Under the pieces are notes generated by a model, which searched no databases, had not been told where the DNA came from, and saw only the letters and a list, made by a program, of their open reading frames with translations. Positions 8,504-16,605 of a DNA stretch of 39,675 bases are shown one piece after another. The first letter of the stretch is position 1. The number at the start of each line of letters is the position of its first letter. The stretch is taken from positions 1-39,675 of the forward strand of contig JAXDHR010000186.1 in NCBI GenBank assembly GCA_034664425.1, written 5' to 3'. The stretch is from DATBDM01 sp034664425 (lineage in GTDB: Bacteria > Actinomycetota > Thermoleophilia > Solirubrobacterales > Solirubrobacteraceae). Both the position numbers and the translations under genes were made by a program.

Positions 8504-9366
8504 TGGCGGCCGTGCGCTTCGAGAAGTGGCAGGCCCTGGGCAACGACTACCTGATCGTCGAGCGCGACGCGCTGCCGTTCCCGCTGAGCGCCGCGCGCGT
8601 GCGGCGGCTGTGCGACCCGCACTTCGGGCCCGGCGCCGACGGGGTGCTCGAGCTGGCGCCGCCGGCCGAAGCCGGCTACGTCGCCGACCTGCGGATCTTC
8701 AATCCCGACGGCTCCGAGGCCGAGCTGTCGGGCAACGGCGCGCGCGAGGCGATCCTCTATCTGCGTCGCTCGGGCTGGACGGCGAGCGATACGTTCTCGA
8801 TCCGCACCGTGGCGGGGGAGATCCGCCCGACGATCACCGGGCCGACCACCTGCCGGATCGACATGGGCCGCGCGCGGCTGCGCTCGGACGCCTATCCCGC
8901 CGGTGGACCCGACGGGACGGGGACGCTTACGGTCGACGGCGTCCAGTGGCGCTTTCAGCATGTGTCCATCGGCAATCCGCAGTGCACGATCCGCGTCGCC
9001 GAACGCGATCAGCTCGAGTCGCTCGACCTCGGCGCGATCGGGCCGCAGGTCGAGTCCGCGACCGCGTTCCCGCAGCGCACGAACACGTCGTTCTGGTGCG
9101 AGCTGGCGCCCGACGTGATCCGCGCGCGCATCTTCGAGCGCGGCGTCGGCGAGACGCTCGCCTCGGGAACGGGCGCGTCGGGCGCCGCGGTCGCCCACGT
9201 GCTGCGCGGCGGCGACTCGCCCGTGACGGTCCGCCTCGACGGCGGTGAGCTCGAGGTCGACGTCGACGACAGCCTCCATGTGGACCTCACGGGCTGGGCC
9301 GAGCCGGTCTACGCGGCGCAGCTGAGCCCCGAGGCGCTGGCGGCGCTGGAGGCGCTCGACGGGTAG
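8500..9366 (+). CDS. dapF: Diaminopimelate epimerase homologue lacking both catalytic cysteines
   Basis: This encodes a 288-residue protein with the DapF two-lobed fold signatures: 'WQALGNDYLIVE' at the N-terminus, 'FNPDGSEAELSGNGAR' near 70-82, 'IGNPQCTI', 'RTNTSFW' and 'ERGVGETL'. DapF interconverts LL- and meso-diaminopimelate using two cysteines. The first (GNGARC in canonical enzymes) is Glu83 here (codon 8746-8748). The second (ACGTG) is Ser222 (codon 9163-9165). The substrate-binding Asn, Glu-Arg and Gly-Thr positions appear kept, although GNPH has become GNPQ. The fold, position and neighbours say DapF, while the chemistry is doubtful. PhzF, another member of this fold, uses a glutamate as acid/base, so an isomerase or epimerase with a Glu/Ser pair is conceivable (inference). 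ATG 8500 overlaps the miaA stop. Confidence 0.85.
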   Translation: MMAAVRFEKWQALGNDYLIVERDALPFPLSAARVRRLCDPHFGPGADGVLELAPPAEAGYVADLRIFNPDGSEAELSGNGAREAILYLRRSGWTASDTFSIRTVAGEIRPTITGPTTCRIDMGRARLRSDAYPAGGPDGTGTLTVDGVQWRFQHVSIGNPQCTIRVAERDQLESLDLGAIGPQVESATAFPQRTNTSFWCELAPDVIRARIFERGVGETLASGTGASGAAVAHVLRGGDSPVTVRLDGGELEVDVDDSLHVDLTGWAEPVYAAQLSPEALAALEALDG

Positions 9367-9369
9367 CGT
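9364..9369 (+). promoter_or_regulatory. Possible internal promoter for dapD
   Basis: TAGCGT, which includes the dapF-like stop codon, lies 9 bases before the dapD ATG. It fits the TAGNNT-N(7-11)-start pattern seen elsewhere in the window. There is no evident -35 element. Confidence 0.22.
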
Positions 9370-9378
9370 GCCCGCGCG

Positions 9379-10323
9379 ATGAGCCCCCTCGAGACGACGA
9401 GCGCGTGGGGCGTCGGCCTGGTGACGCTGACCGACCCCGGCGACCGCGTGCTGGACACGTTCTTCCCGGATCCGCGGCTCGGCGGCGACGCCTCCCCGGC
9501 CGGCGCCGAGCATCCGCTGGCGAGCGCCCAGGCGCGCGACGAGCGTCGCGGCGTGCGCAGCGAGCTGCGCACGGTCGCGATCGACCTCCAGCGCCCGCCC
9601 GCCGACGCGCCCGACGCCTACCTGCGGCTGCACCTGCTCTCCCACCGGCTCGTCAAGCCGCGCGCGATCGCGCTCGACGGGATCTTCGGCGTGCTCCCGA
9701 ACGTGGCGTTCACGACCGCCGGCGCCGTCGACCCGGCCGAGCTCACCGCGGTGCTGCTGCGCTTCCGTGCCGCCGGCACGCCGATCCAGGTGCTCGGCGT
9801 CGACAAGTTCCCGCGCATGATCGACTACGTCGTGCCCTCGGGCGTGCGGATCGCCGACGCCGACCGCGTGCGCCTCGGCGCTCACCTGGCCAGCGGGACG
9901 ACGGTCATGCACGAGGGCTTCGTGAACTACAACGCCGGCACCCTCGGCGCCTCGATGGTCGAGGGCCGGATCTCGGCGGGCGTGGTCGTCGGCGACGGCT
10001 CGGACGTCGGCGGCGGCGCCTCGATCATGGGCACGCTCTCCGGCGGCGGGACGCAGGTGATCTCGGTCGGCGAGCGGTGCCTGCTGGGCGCCAACTCCGG
10101 TCTCGGGATCTCGCTCGGCGACGACTGCGTGGTCGAGGCCGGGCTCTACCTGACGGCGGGGACGCGCGTGCGGCTGCCCGACGGCGATGTCGTCCGCGCG
10201 CGCGAGCTGTCGGGCGCGAGCGGGCTGCTGTTCCTGCGCAACTCCGAGACGGGCGCCGTCGAGGCGCGCCCGCGGTCCGGCAACTGGAGCGGGCTCAACG
10301 CGGCGCTGCACGCGAACGAGTGA
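9379..10323 (+). CDS. dapD: 2,3,4,5-tetrahydropyridine-2,6-dicarboxylate N-succinyltransferase (actinobacterial type)
   Basis: This 314-residue enzyme succinylates tetrahydrodipicolinate, the committed step of the succinylase branch of lysine/meso-DAP synthesis. It is the longer actinobacterial DapD. An N-terminal globular domain is followed by a left-handed beta-helix with hexapeptide repeats, seen as 'GASMVEGRISAGVVVGDGSD' and 'GANSGLGISLGDDCVVEAGL'. 'NYNAGTLGA' and 'GTLSGGGT' are typical of this type. The C-terminus 'ALHANE' resembles the M. tuberculosis protein. The ATG lies 12 bases after the dapF-like stop. The gene converges on dapC, whose product acts next in the pathway. Confidence 0.95.
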   Translation: MSPLETTSAWGVGLVTLTDPGDRVLDTFFPDPRLGGDASPAGAEHPLASAQARDERRGVRSELRTVAIDLQRPPADAPDAYLRLHLLSHRLVKPRAIALDGIFGVLPNVAFTTAGAVDPAELTAVLLRFRAAGTPIQVLGVDKFPRMIDYVVPSGVRIADADRVRLGAHLASGTTVMHEGFVNYNAGTLGASMVEGRISAGVVVGDGSDVGGGASIMGTLSGGGTQVISVGERCLLGANSGLGISLGDDCVVEAGLYLTAGTRVRLPDGDVVRARELSGASGLLFLRNSETGAVEARPRSGNWSGLNAALHANE

Positions 10324-10335
10324 CGTGCGCGCCGT

Positions 10336-11463
10336 TCAGGCGGTGAGCAGCGCGGCGGCGCGCTCGCACTCCTCGAGCGGTGGCACGAGCGCGAAGCGCA
10401 GGAAGCCCTCGCCCGCCGGGCCGAAGAACGAGCCGGGGGCGACGATGATCCCGCGCTCGAGCCACGCGGCGGCCGTCGCCTCGGCACCGGCGCCGCCGTC
10501 GAGCCAGAGGAAGAAGGTCGCGTCGCCGCCCGCATGGCGCAGCCCGCGCGCCTCGAGCGCTGGCAGCAGCGCCTCCCGCTTGCGCGCGTAGGTCGCGCGG
10601 ACCGCATCGACATGCGCCTCGTCGCGCCAGGCAACCGCCGCGGCGCGCTGGACGAACTCGGGCGGCGCGACGCCGACGTTGGGCCGGTAGCGCTTGAGCG
10701 CGGCGATCACGTCCGGGTCGCCGGCGACGAATCCCGAGCGGTAGCCGGGCATCGAGGATCGCTTGGAGAGCGTGTTCAGCGCGACCACGTTCGTGCGGTC
10801 GGCCAGCTCGAGCACCGACCGCGGCGGATCGCCGAAGTAGATCTCCGAGTACGCCTCGTCCGAGGCGAGCAGGAAGCCGTGCTCGCGGGCCAGCTCGGCC
10901 GCGCGCTCGTAGAGCGCGAGCGGTGCTGAGGCGGCGGTCGGGTTGTTCGGGTAGTTGAGCCAGAGCAGGGCGACGCGCGCCCACGTGTCGGCCGGCACGG
11001 CGTCGAGGTCGGGGAGGAAGCCTGCCTCGGCGCGCAGCGGCAGCTCCAGCACCGCCTTGCCGGCGAACGCGGCGCCGCGCTCGTACACGGGATAGGCGGG
11101 CGTCGGAACCGCGACGAGGTCGCCGTCGAGGACCTGCGCGAAGCTGAAGATGGCCTCCTTGGATCCCAGCGTCGGGATCACCTCGCGGTCGGGGTCCAGC
11201 CGCGCGCCGAACCGGCGCTCGATCCAGCCGGCGATCGCGTCCCGCAGCTCGGGCACGCCCGTGGCGAGCGGGTAGGTGGAGAGCGGCTCCACGGCGTCGG
11301 CCAGCGCGGCACGGATGAAGGCGGGAGTCTGCTCGCGGGGCTCGCCCACGCCGAAGTCGAGCACCTCGACGCCTTCGGCCCGCAGCCGCGCCTTGGCGTC
11401 GGTGAGGCCCACGAACGGGTACGCGCGCAGGCCGCTGAGCACGGGGGAGACGCGGATGCTCAT
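10336..11463 (-). CDS. dapC: Succinyldiaminopimelate aminotransferase (class I/II PLP)
   Basis: This 375-residue fold-type I aminotransferase would convert N-succinyl-2-amino-6-ketopimelate to N-succinyl-LL-DAP using glutamate. It shows 'LDFGVGEP' near the start, 'LNYPNNPT' for substrate and cofactor binding, 'ASDEAYSEIYFG' with the PLP-binding Asp, the Schiff-base lysine in 'NTLSKRSSMPGYRSGF', and a C-terminal arginine in 'GFLRFAL'. Sequence alone cannot separate DapC from related aminotransferases. The assignment rests on its place between dapD and dapE. Its ATG overlaps the dapE stop by 4 bases (11460-11463), so dapE and dapC are coupled. Confidence 0.88.
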   Translation of the reverse strand: MSIRVSPVLSGLRAYPFVGLTDAKARLRAEGVEVLDFGVGEPREQTPAFIRAALADAVEPLSTYPLATGVPELRDAIAGWIERRFGARLDPDREVIPTLGSKEAIFSFAQVLDGDLVAVPTPAYPVYERGAAFAGKAVLELPLRAEAGFLPDLDAVPADTWARVALLWLNYPNNPTAASAPLALYERAAELAREHGFLLASDEAYSEIYFGDPPRSVLELADRTNVVALNTLSKRSSMPGYRSGFVAGDPDVIAALKRYRPNVGVAPPEFVQRAAAVAWRDEAHVDAVRATYARKREALLPALEARGLRHAGGDATFFLWLDGGAGAEATAAAWLERGIIVAPGSFFGPAGEGFLRFALVPPLEECERAAALLTA

Positions 11464-12548
11464 AGCGCCTCGCGCGGCGCGCTCGTCAGCGCTTCGGTCG
11501 CGAAGGCCTCGAGCACGCGGTGGCAGCGCACGAGCGCGCCGACGGTGATCGACTCGTCGCGGGTGTGCGCGCGGGCCGGCTCGCCGGGCCCGAAGTTGAT
11601 CGCGTCGATGCCGGCGAGCCCGAACTCCGCCACGGGCGTCCAGGCCTGCTTGGGAGCGACCTCGAGCGCACCCACGGCGGCGAGCCGCTGCGCGTGCGGG
11701 TTCGCCGCGGCGACCGGCCCCGACGGCGCGTTGGAGTCGATCCGCAGCTCGCCGCCCGGGCACAGCGCGGCGAGCCGCGCCTGCGCCTCCGCCGGGCTGC
11801 GGCCAGGCGCGTAGCGGTAGTTCACGTGCGCCTCCGCCAGGTCGGGAACGACGTTGGCGGCGATCCCGCCCGCGATCCGCGTGACCGAGGCGACCTCGCG
11901 GAAGACGAGCCCGTCGAACTCGTGCGGCTCGGGCTCCTGGCGCGCGAGGCCGGCGATCGCCGCGGCCGCGCGGTGGATCGCGTTGTCGGCCAGCCACGGA
12001 CGCGCCGAGTGCCCCGAGCGCCCGTGGAAGGACCAGGTGGCGTTGATGTTGCCCAGGCAGCCGGCGTGGATCGCGTTGTCCGTCGGCTCCATCATCACGA
12101 CGAGCTCCGCGGCGATGAGCTCGCGCCCGCGCGCCAGCAGCGGCCCGAGCGCGCTCTCTGCGACCGGCAGCTCCTCACGGCCGAAGAACAGGCACGCGAA
12201 CGGCGCGCCGGCGAGCGCGAGCTCGATCATCACCGCCAGGGCGCCCTTCATGTCGCTCGTCCCGAGGCCGTGGACACGCTCGCCCGTCCGGCGGCCGGGC
12301 CGGTTGCCCTGGGCCGGCACGGTGTCGAGATGGCCCGCGAGCAGCACCGCCGGGCGGGTCCCCGCCGGGCGCGCGAGCACGCAGCTGTCGCCCAGGTCGA
12401 GCACCTCGACGCCGCCGGCCCGGAGGATCCCCGCGACGCGGCCCGTCAGCGCCGCCTCGTCGCGCGACTCCGAGGGCACGTCGACCAGCTCCAGCGTGCG
12501 AGCGGCGAGCCGCTCGCCGAGCTCGCCGTCATCGAGGTCCTCGGACAC
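11460..12548 (-). CDS. dapE: Succinyl-diaminopimelate desuccinylase (M20 family)
   Basis: This 362-residue M20 metallohydrolase would remove succinate from N-succinyl-LL-DAP. Motifs are 'LLAGHLDTVPAQGN' (metal His and catalytic Asp), 'GLGTSDMKGALAVM' (bridging Asp), 'FFGREELP' (catalytic Glu-Glu), a dimerisation-domain 'GRSGHSARPW', and a C-terminal 'FGPGEPARAHTRDE' with the metal-binding His. I chose GTG 12548 because the -10-like TAGGGT lies 8 bases upstream and a longer frame would cross the divergent hflX promoter. With dapD, dapC and the dapF-like gene it completes the succinylase route from tetrahydrodipicolinate, apart from doubt over the epimerase. Confidence 0.93.
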   Translation of the reverse strand: MSEDLDDGELGERLAARTLELVDVPSESRDEAALTGRVAGILRAGGVEVLDLGDSCVLARPAGTRPAVLLAGHLDTVPAQGNRPGRRTGERVHGLGTSDMKGALAVMIELALAGAPFACLFFGREELPVAESALGPLLARGRELIAAELVVMMEPTDNAIHAGCLGNINATWSFHGRSGHSARPWLADNAIHRAAAAIAGLARQEPEPHEFDGLVFREVASVTRIAGGIAANVVPDLAEAHVNYRYAPGRSPAEAQARLAALCPGGELRIDSNAPSGPVAAANPHAQRLAAVGALEVAPKQAWTPVAEFGLAGIDAINFGPGEPARAHTRDESITVGALVRCHRVLEAFATEALTSAPREAL

Positions 12549-12556
12549 GGCTGGAG

Positions 12557-12574
12557 ACCCTACAATGGGTAGGG
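12557..12574. promoter_or_regulatory. Divergent dapE/hflX promoters with an operator-like palindrome
   Basis: TACAAT (12561-12566) is a near-perfect -10 for hflX. On the other strand TAGGGT (complement of 12557-12562) lies 8 bases before the dapE GTG. Both are embedded in a perfect inverted repeat: CCCTAC (12558-12563), spacer AATGG, GTAGGG (12569-12574). A protein bound here would cover both promoters. Confidence 0.5.
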
Positions 12575-12603
12575 AATTGCAGAAGACCAGAAACGGCCGC
12601 GCG

Positions 12604-13905
12604 ATGCAGACCCGATCCGCAGCGGCCACGCAAACCGGGCGTGCCAAGCAGCGCGCCTTCTCGATCGCCGCGCTTCCCGAGGGCAATGACCTGTCCGAGC
12701 TGCGCGAGCTCCTGCGCACGGCGGGTGTGGCCACCGTCGGCGAGGCCGTCCAGCACCGCGACCAGCCGCACCCGAACCTCTACCTGGGTCCCGGCAAGGT
12801 CGAGGAGCTCAAGTCAGAGCTCAAGCGCTCAGACGCCAACGTCGTCGTCGCCGACGACGAGCTGACCCCGCGCCAGCAGCGCAACCTCGAGGAGGAGCTC
12901 GGGCTCCCGGTCATCGACCGGACGACCGTGATCCTCGACATCTTCGCCGGCCATGCCCGCTCGGCCGAGGGCAAGCTCCAGGTCGAGCTGGCCCAGCTCG
13001 AGTACAACATGGCCCGCATGCGCGGGCTCTGGACGCATCTCGAGCGCCTCGGGGCGGGCCGCGGCGAGGGCGGCATCGGCACCCGCGGGCCGGGCGAGTC
13101 TCAGATCGAGACGGACCGCCGGCTCGCGCGCGATCGCATCACCGCGCTGCGCCGCCGGCTCGACCAGGTGCGCGACACGCGCGCGACGCAGCGCGCCGAG
13201 CGCGAGCGCGCGCACCTGCCCGCGGTCGCGCTCGCGGGCTACACGAACGCCGGCAAGTCGACGCTGCTCAACGCGCTCACGGGCGCCGAGGTCGGCGTTC
13301 GCGACCGCCTCTTCCATACGCTCGACCCGACGACGAGGACCTTGCGCGTCGACGGACGCGCGTACCTCGTGACCGACACGGTCGGCTTCATCCGCAAGCT
13401 GCCCCACCAGCTCGTCGACGCGTTCGCGGCGACCCTGGAGGAGACCAAGCGCGCCGACCTGCTGCTGCACGTCGTCGATGCCAGCGCGCCCGAGGACGAG
13501 CTGACGCTGATGACCCGCGCGGTCGACGATGTGCTCGAGGAGATCGGCGACGACCACGAGCAGCGCATCCTCGTGCTCAACAAGGCCGACCTGCTCGACG
13601 ACGAGCGCCGCCGTGAGCTCTCCTTCCGCCACCCCGACGCCGTGCTCGTCTCGGCGGTCACGGGCGAGGGCCTGGAGGCGCTGCGCCGGCGCATCGGGGC
13701 CGAGTTCGAGCGCACCCTGCGCGACGTCGACCTGCTCGTCCCGTTCTCCGAGGGCGGGACGCTCTCCGAGCTCCACGACGTGGCGGGCGAGCTCGACCGG
13801 ACGGACACGCCCGACGGCGTGCGCGTGCTCGCGCGCGTTCCCGCCGTGATCGCCGAGCGCTACGACCGCTACGCGAACGACGGCAACGGCAACGGCGCGG
13901 GCTAG
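12604..13905 (+). CDS. hflX: GTPase HflX
   Basis: This 433-residue ribosome-associated GTPase splits or rescues stalled ribosomes, notably under heat or antibiotic stress in other bacteria. The N-terminal HflX domain includes 'YLGPGKVEEL', 'DDELTPRQQRNLE' and 'IDRTTVILDIFA'. The glycine-rich linker is 'GIGTRGPGESQIE'. The G domain has G1 GYTNAGKS at 212-219, G3 DTVGF from 258 and G4 NKAD at 326-329. The tail repeats NG pairs. I chose ATG 12604; an ATG at 12565 sits inside the presumed -10 and so would not be in the transcript. The stop shares the CTAG tetranucleotide with the stop of the convergent dut gene. Confidence 0.94.
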   Translation: MQTRSAAATQTGRAKQRAFSIAALPEGNDLSELRELLRTAGVATVGEAVQHRDQPHPNLYLGPGKVEELKSELKRSDANVVVADDELTPRQQRNLEEELGLPVIDRTTVILDIFAGHARSAEGKLQVELAQLEYNMARMRGLWTHLERLGAGRGEGGIGTRGPGESQIETDRRLARDRITALRRRLDQVRDTRATQRAERERAHLPAVALAGYTNAGKSTLLNALTGAEVGVRDRLFHTLDPTTRTLRVDGRAYLVTDTVGFIRKLPHQLVDAFAATLEETKRADLLLHVVDASAPEDELTLMTRAVDDVLEEIGDDHEQRILVLNKADLLDDERRRELSFRHPDAVLVSAVTGEGLEALRRRIGAEFERTLRDVDLLVPFSEGGTLSELHDVAGELDRTDTPDGVRVLARVPAVIAERYDRYANDGNGNGAG

Positions 13906-14357
13906 CGCCCGGAGGAGCCGAAGCCGAGCTCGCCGCGGTCGTCGCCCGCCGGCGGCAGCGCGTCGACGGCGACGACCGCCGGCGCGAGGTAGGGCACGAG
14001 CAGCAGCTGGGCGATCCGGTCGCCCGGCTCGCCGGCGAAGGGCTCGTCGCCGAGGTTGACGAGCACGACCCGGATCTCGCCGCGGTAGTTGGGATCGATC
14101 AGGCCAGGCCCGTTGACCACCGACAGCCCGTGGCGAGCGGCCAGCCCCGAGCGCGGCACGACGAGGCCCGCGACGCCCGGCGGGAGCGCGATAGCCACGC
14201 CCGTGCCGACCGTCGCGCGCGCCCCCGGCGCCAGCGCGAACGGCTCGACCGCGCGCAGGTCGTAGCCGGCGTCACCCGGCCGCGAGCGTGCGGGTGGGCG
14301 GGCGCCGTCGCGCAGCAGGCGCACCTCGAGGCGATCGACGTCGACGGACGCGGCCAT
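13902..14357 (-). CDS. dut: Deoxyuridine 5'-triphosphate nucleotidohydrolase
   Basis: This encodes a 151-residue trimeric dUTPase that hydrolyses dUTP to dUMP and PPi, keeping uracil out of DNA and supplying dTMP synthesis. All five family motifs are present: 'AGYDL' (1), 'PRSGLAARHGL' (2), 'GLIDPNYRGEI' with the catalytic Asp and the uracil-stacking Tyr (3), 'GDRIAQLLL' (4) and the flexible C-terminal 'RGELGFGSSGR' (5). The length is normal. The start is ATG 14357, with TAGGTT 8 bases upstream. Confidence 0.96.
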   Translation of the reverse strand: MAASVDVDRLEVRLLRDGARPPARSRPGDAGYDLRAVEPFALAPGARATVGTGVAIALPPGVAGLVVPRSGLAARHGLSVVNGPGLIDPNYRGEIRVVLVNLGDEPFAGEPGDRIAQLLLVPYLAPAVVAVDALPPAGDDRGELGFGSSGR

Positions 14358-14365
14358 GGCGCACG

Positions 14366-14420
14366 AACCTAGTGGGCCGCCAGGACGGCTCGGCCCTGGA
14401 CCCCGGAGTTTGCGTAGGCT
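14366..14420. promoter_or_regulatory. Divergent leaderless promoters of dut and the M28 peptidase gene
   Basis: On the minus strand TAGGTT (complement of 14366-14371) lies 8 bases before the dut ATG. On the plus strand TAGGCT (14415-14420) lies 10 bases before the peptidase ATG at 14431. Both match the recurrent TAGNNT pattern in this window. No clear -35 elements were found. Confidence 0.38.
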
Positions 14421-14430
14421 GCGACGCCAG

Positions 14431-15636
14431 ATGACGGGCCAGGACACCAGCGCGCGCGGCGAGCTGCTGAGCGAAGCGGGCCTGCGCGAGCACGTCGGCC
14501 GGCTCGCCGCGCTCAGGCGCGAGACGGGCGGTGCCGGAGAGCGCGCCGCCGGCGAGCGCATCGCCGCCGTGCTCGAGGGGCTCGGGCTGGACGTCGAGCG
14601 CGACGAGGAGCGCGTCCACGGGACCTACTGGTGGCCGATCGGGCTCGCGGCGGCGGCCGCCGCGCTGGCGGGGCTCGACGGCCGGCGCGCGCTCGGAGCA
14701 GCCGTCGGCGCGCTCGCCGCGCTGGCCAGCGCGGATGACATCGCCGCCGGCCCGCGCTATCTGCGGCGGCTGCTCCCGCAGCGCGACACGGTCAACGTGT
14801 GGACTGCGATCGGGCCGCCGGACGCGCCCCGCACGGTGGTGGTCGTCGCGCACCACGACGCGGCCCACTCGGGCCTCGTCTTCGAGCCCGAGGTCCCGCG
14901 CGCGGTGCTGCGCCGGTTGCCGCCGTCGCTGCTGGCGAGGGCGAACACGACGCCTCCGACGATGTGGGGCGCGGTCGCCGGACCGGCCCTCGTCGCCCTC
15001 GGATCGTTGCTCGGCTCGCGCCGCGTCCGCGCCGGCGGGACCGCGCTCGCGGCGGGCTACGCGGCGGCGATGACCGACATCGCACTGCGCGACGTCGTGC
15101 CCGGCGCCAACGACAACGCGACCGGCGTGGCCACCGGCCTGAGCCTCGCGCACTGGCTGTCCCAGGGCGTCCCGGACGGGGTCCGCGTCCTGCTCGTCTT
15201 CCCCGGCGCCGAGGAGTCCTTCATGGAGGGCATGGTCGCCTGGTGCGACCGCCACCTCGCGGCGCTCGACCCCCGACGTACCTCGTTCATCTGCGTCGAC
15301 ACGGTCGGCTCCCCCGACCTCGTCGCGCTCGAGGGGGAGGGGATGCTGTACATGAACGACTACCCCCGCGACCTGCTCGAGCTGATCCATGCCGCGGCGG
15401 ACGAGCTCGGCGTCTTCGTGCACCGCGACCTGCGCTTCCGCAACGCGACCGACGGCCTGATCCCGCTCAAGCGCGGCTACCGCTCCTCGATGCTCGGTTC
15501 GGTCGACGAGTTCAAGATCCCGCCGAACTACCACTGGCCGACCGACACGGCGGACCGGGTCGACTACGGCACGGTCGCCGATACCGCGCGGGTCTGCCGG
15601 CGCGTGATCGAGCGGATCGCGGCCGGCGCGCTCTAG
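14431..15636 (+). CDS. M28-family zinc metallopeptidase, membrane-associated
   Basis: This encodes a 401-residue M28 peptidase-like protein. Candidate zinc ligands and catalytic residues are His141 and Asp143 (AHHDAAHSG), Asp228 (GANDNATGVA), Glu261/Glu262 (PGAEES) and a C-terminal His in 'NYHWPTDTADRVDYG'. Two hydrophobic stretches lie between the N-terminal region and the catalytic residues (about 68-105 and 178-200), so the enzyme is probably embedded in or anchored to the membrane, although it has no signal peptide. I chose ATG 14431 over ATG 14356 because the TAGGCT element lies just upstream and the extra 25 residues look untranslated. The substrate is unknown. The stop shares CTAG with the convergent transporter gene. 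Confidence 0.85.
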   Translation: MTGQDTSARGELLSEAGLREHVGRLAALRRETGGAGERAAGERIAAVLEGLGLDVERDEERVHGTYWWPIGLAAAAAALAGLDGRRALGAAVGALAALASADDIAAGPRYLRRLLPQRDTVNVWTAIGPPDAPRTVVVVAHHDAAHSGLVFEPEVPRAVLRRLPPSLLARANTTPPTMWGAVAGPALVALGSLLGSRRVRAGGTALAAGYAAAMTDIALRDVVPGANDNATGVATGLSLAHWLSQGVPDGVRVLLVFPGAEESFMEGMVAWCDRHLAALDPRRTSFICVDTVGSPDLVALEGEGMLYMNDYPRDLLELIHAAADELGVFVHRDLRFRNATDGLIPLKRGYRSSMLGSVDEFKIPPNYHWPTDTADRVDYGTVADTARVCRRVIERIAAGAL

Positions 15637-16589
15637 GAGCCGCCGCCGATCAGGCCGGTCTGGCGCAGGAACTCGCGCGCGACGGCGCGGGCGCTGCGCC
15701 GGTCGAGGTCGACGCGCGCGTTGAGCTCCTGCATGTTGGGGGCGGTCAGCTGCGAGTTGACGAGCCGGATCGTGCGCTCGAGGTCGGGGCCGGCGCGGTC
15801 GACCACCGACCGGCGCAGCACGAGCGTCGAGTTGTAGGGCGGGAACATGCCGCGGTCGTCTCTCAGCAGCACCTCGTGCCCGCGGCGGATCTGCGGGTCG
15901 GTGGTGAAGACGATCGAGATGTCCGCGCGCCCGTCCTGCAGCACGTTGTGGCGCTCGGACACGTCGACGGCGACGAAGCGCTTGAAGTGCAGCCCGTAGA
16001 CCTGCTCGAGCCCGACCAGGCAGTCCGCGCGCCGGCGGCACTCCGGCGAGCCGTAGAGCACGAGCTTGCGATCGACCTTCGCGAGGTCGGAGATCTTGTG
16101 CAGCCCGTAGCGGCGCGCGGTCGCCGCGGTGACCGCGACCTCGTTGGAGTCGGTGAACGGCGTCGGCGCGAGCGCGACCAGCCCACGGGCGGCGAAGCCG
16201 CGCCGCGCCTGCTGGTAGGCCGTGCGGTCGTCATGCGGAATCGCGTTCGCGCGCACGCCGAAGAAGGCGACGAGCGCCGTGCCGGTGTACTCCGGGTAGC
16301 CGTCCACGCGCCCGGCGCGCAGGGCGCGCAGCGCCGAGTCCTGGTCGCCCAGGTCGAGCTTGGTGCGGACCTTGTAGCCCGCCGCCCGCAAGCCCTCGGC
16401 GTAGACCTCGCCGAGCACCCGCTGCTCGGTGAAGTTCTTCGAGCCGATCGTGAGCGTCGTCCGGGCGTTGGCCGCGTGGCGGGCGATCGTCGTCGGCGCG
16501 AACGGCACGTCGGGCGTCCCGCCGCCTGCGCCGCATGCGGCGACGAGCGCGGCGCAGAGGACCGCGGCGAGGAGCCAATGGGCACGCAT
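15633..16589 (-). CDS. Glycine betaine/osmoprotectant-type ABC transporter substrate-binding lipoprotein
   Basis: This encodes a 318-residue lipoprotein. Its signal peptide MRAHWLLAAVLCAALVAAC ends at lipobox Cys19. The mature protein begins with the OpuAC/OsmF-type signature 'IGSKNFTEQRVLGE', has 'GYPEYTGTALVAFFG' and ends with the family's typical alpha-helical domain. Proteins of this family bind betaine, choline, carnitine or other quaternary amines for import. No permease or ATPase gene lies nearby, so it must pair with components encoded elsewhere. ATG 16589 is chosen because it places the signal peptide at the N-terminus. Confidence 0.88.
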   Translation of the reverse strand: MRAHWLLAAVLCAALVAACGAGGGTPDVPFAPTTIARHAANARTTLTIGSKNFTEQRVLGEVYAEGLRAAGYKVRTKLDLGDQDSALRALRAGRVDGYPEYTGTALVAFFGVRANAIPHDDRTAYQQARRGFAARGLVALAPTPFTDSNEVAVTAATARRYGLHKISDLAKVDRKLVLYGSPECRRRADCLVGLEQVYGLHFKRFVAVDVSERHNVLQDGRADISIVFTTDPQIRRGHEVLLRDDRGMFPPYNSTLVLRRSVVDRAGPDLERTIRLVNSQLTAPNMQELNARVDLDRRSARAVAREFLRQTGLIGGGS

Positions 16590-16605
16590 GGGAGCGGAGA
16601 ACGTA

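Noticed and set aside
8377..10311. Minus-strand open frame of over 640 codons opposite dapF and dapD
   Set aside because: It lies antisense to two clear genes and is rich in Arg, Ala, Val and Asp with no motif.
12565..12603. ATG 12565 as the hflX start
   Set aside because: The codon lies inside the TACAAT -10 element and would be upstream of the transcript's 5' end.
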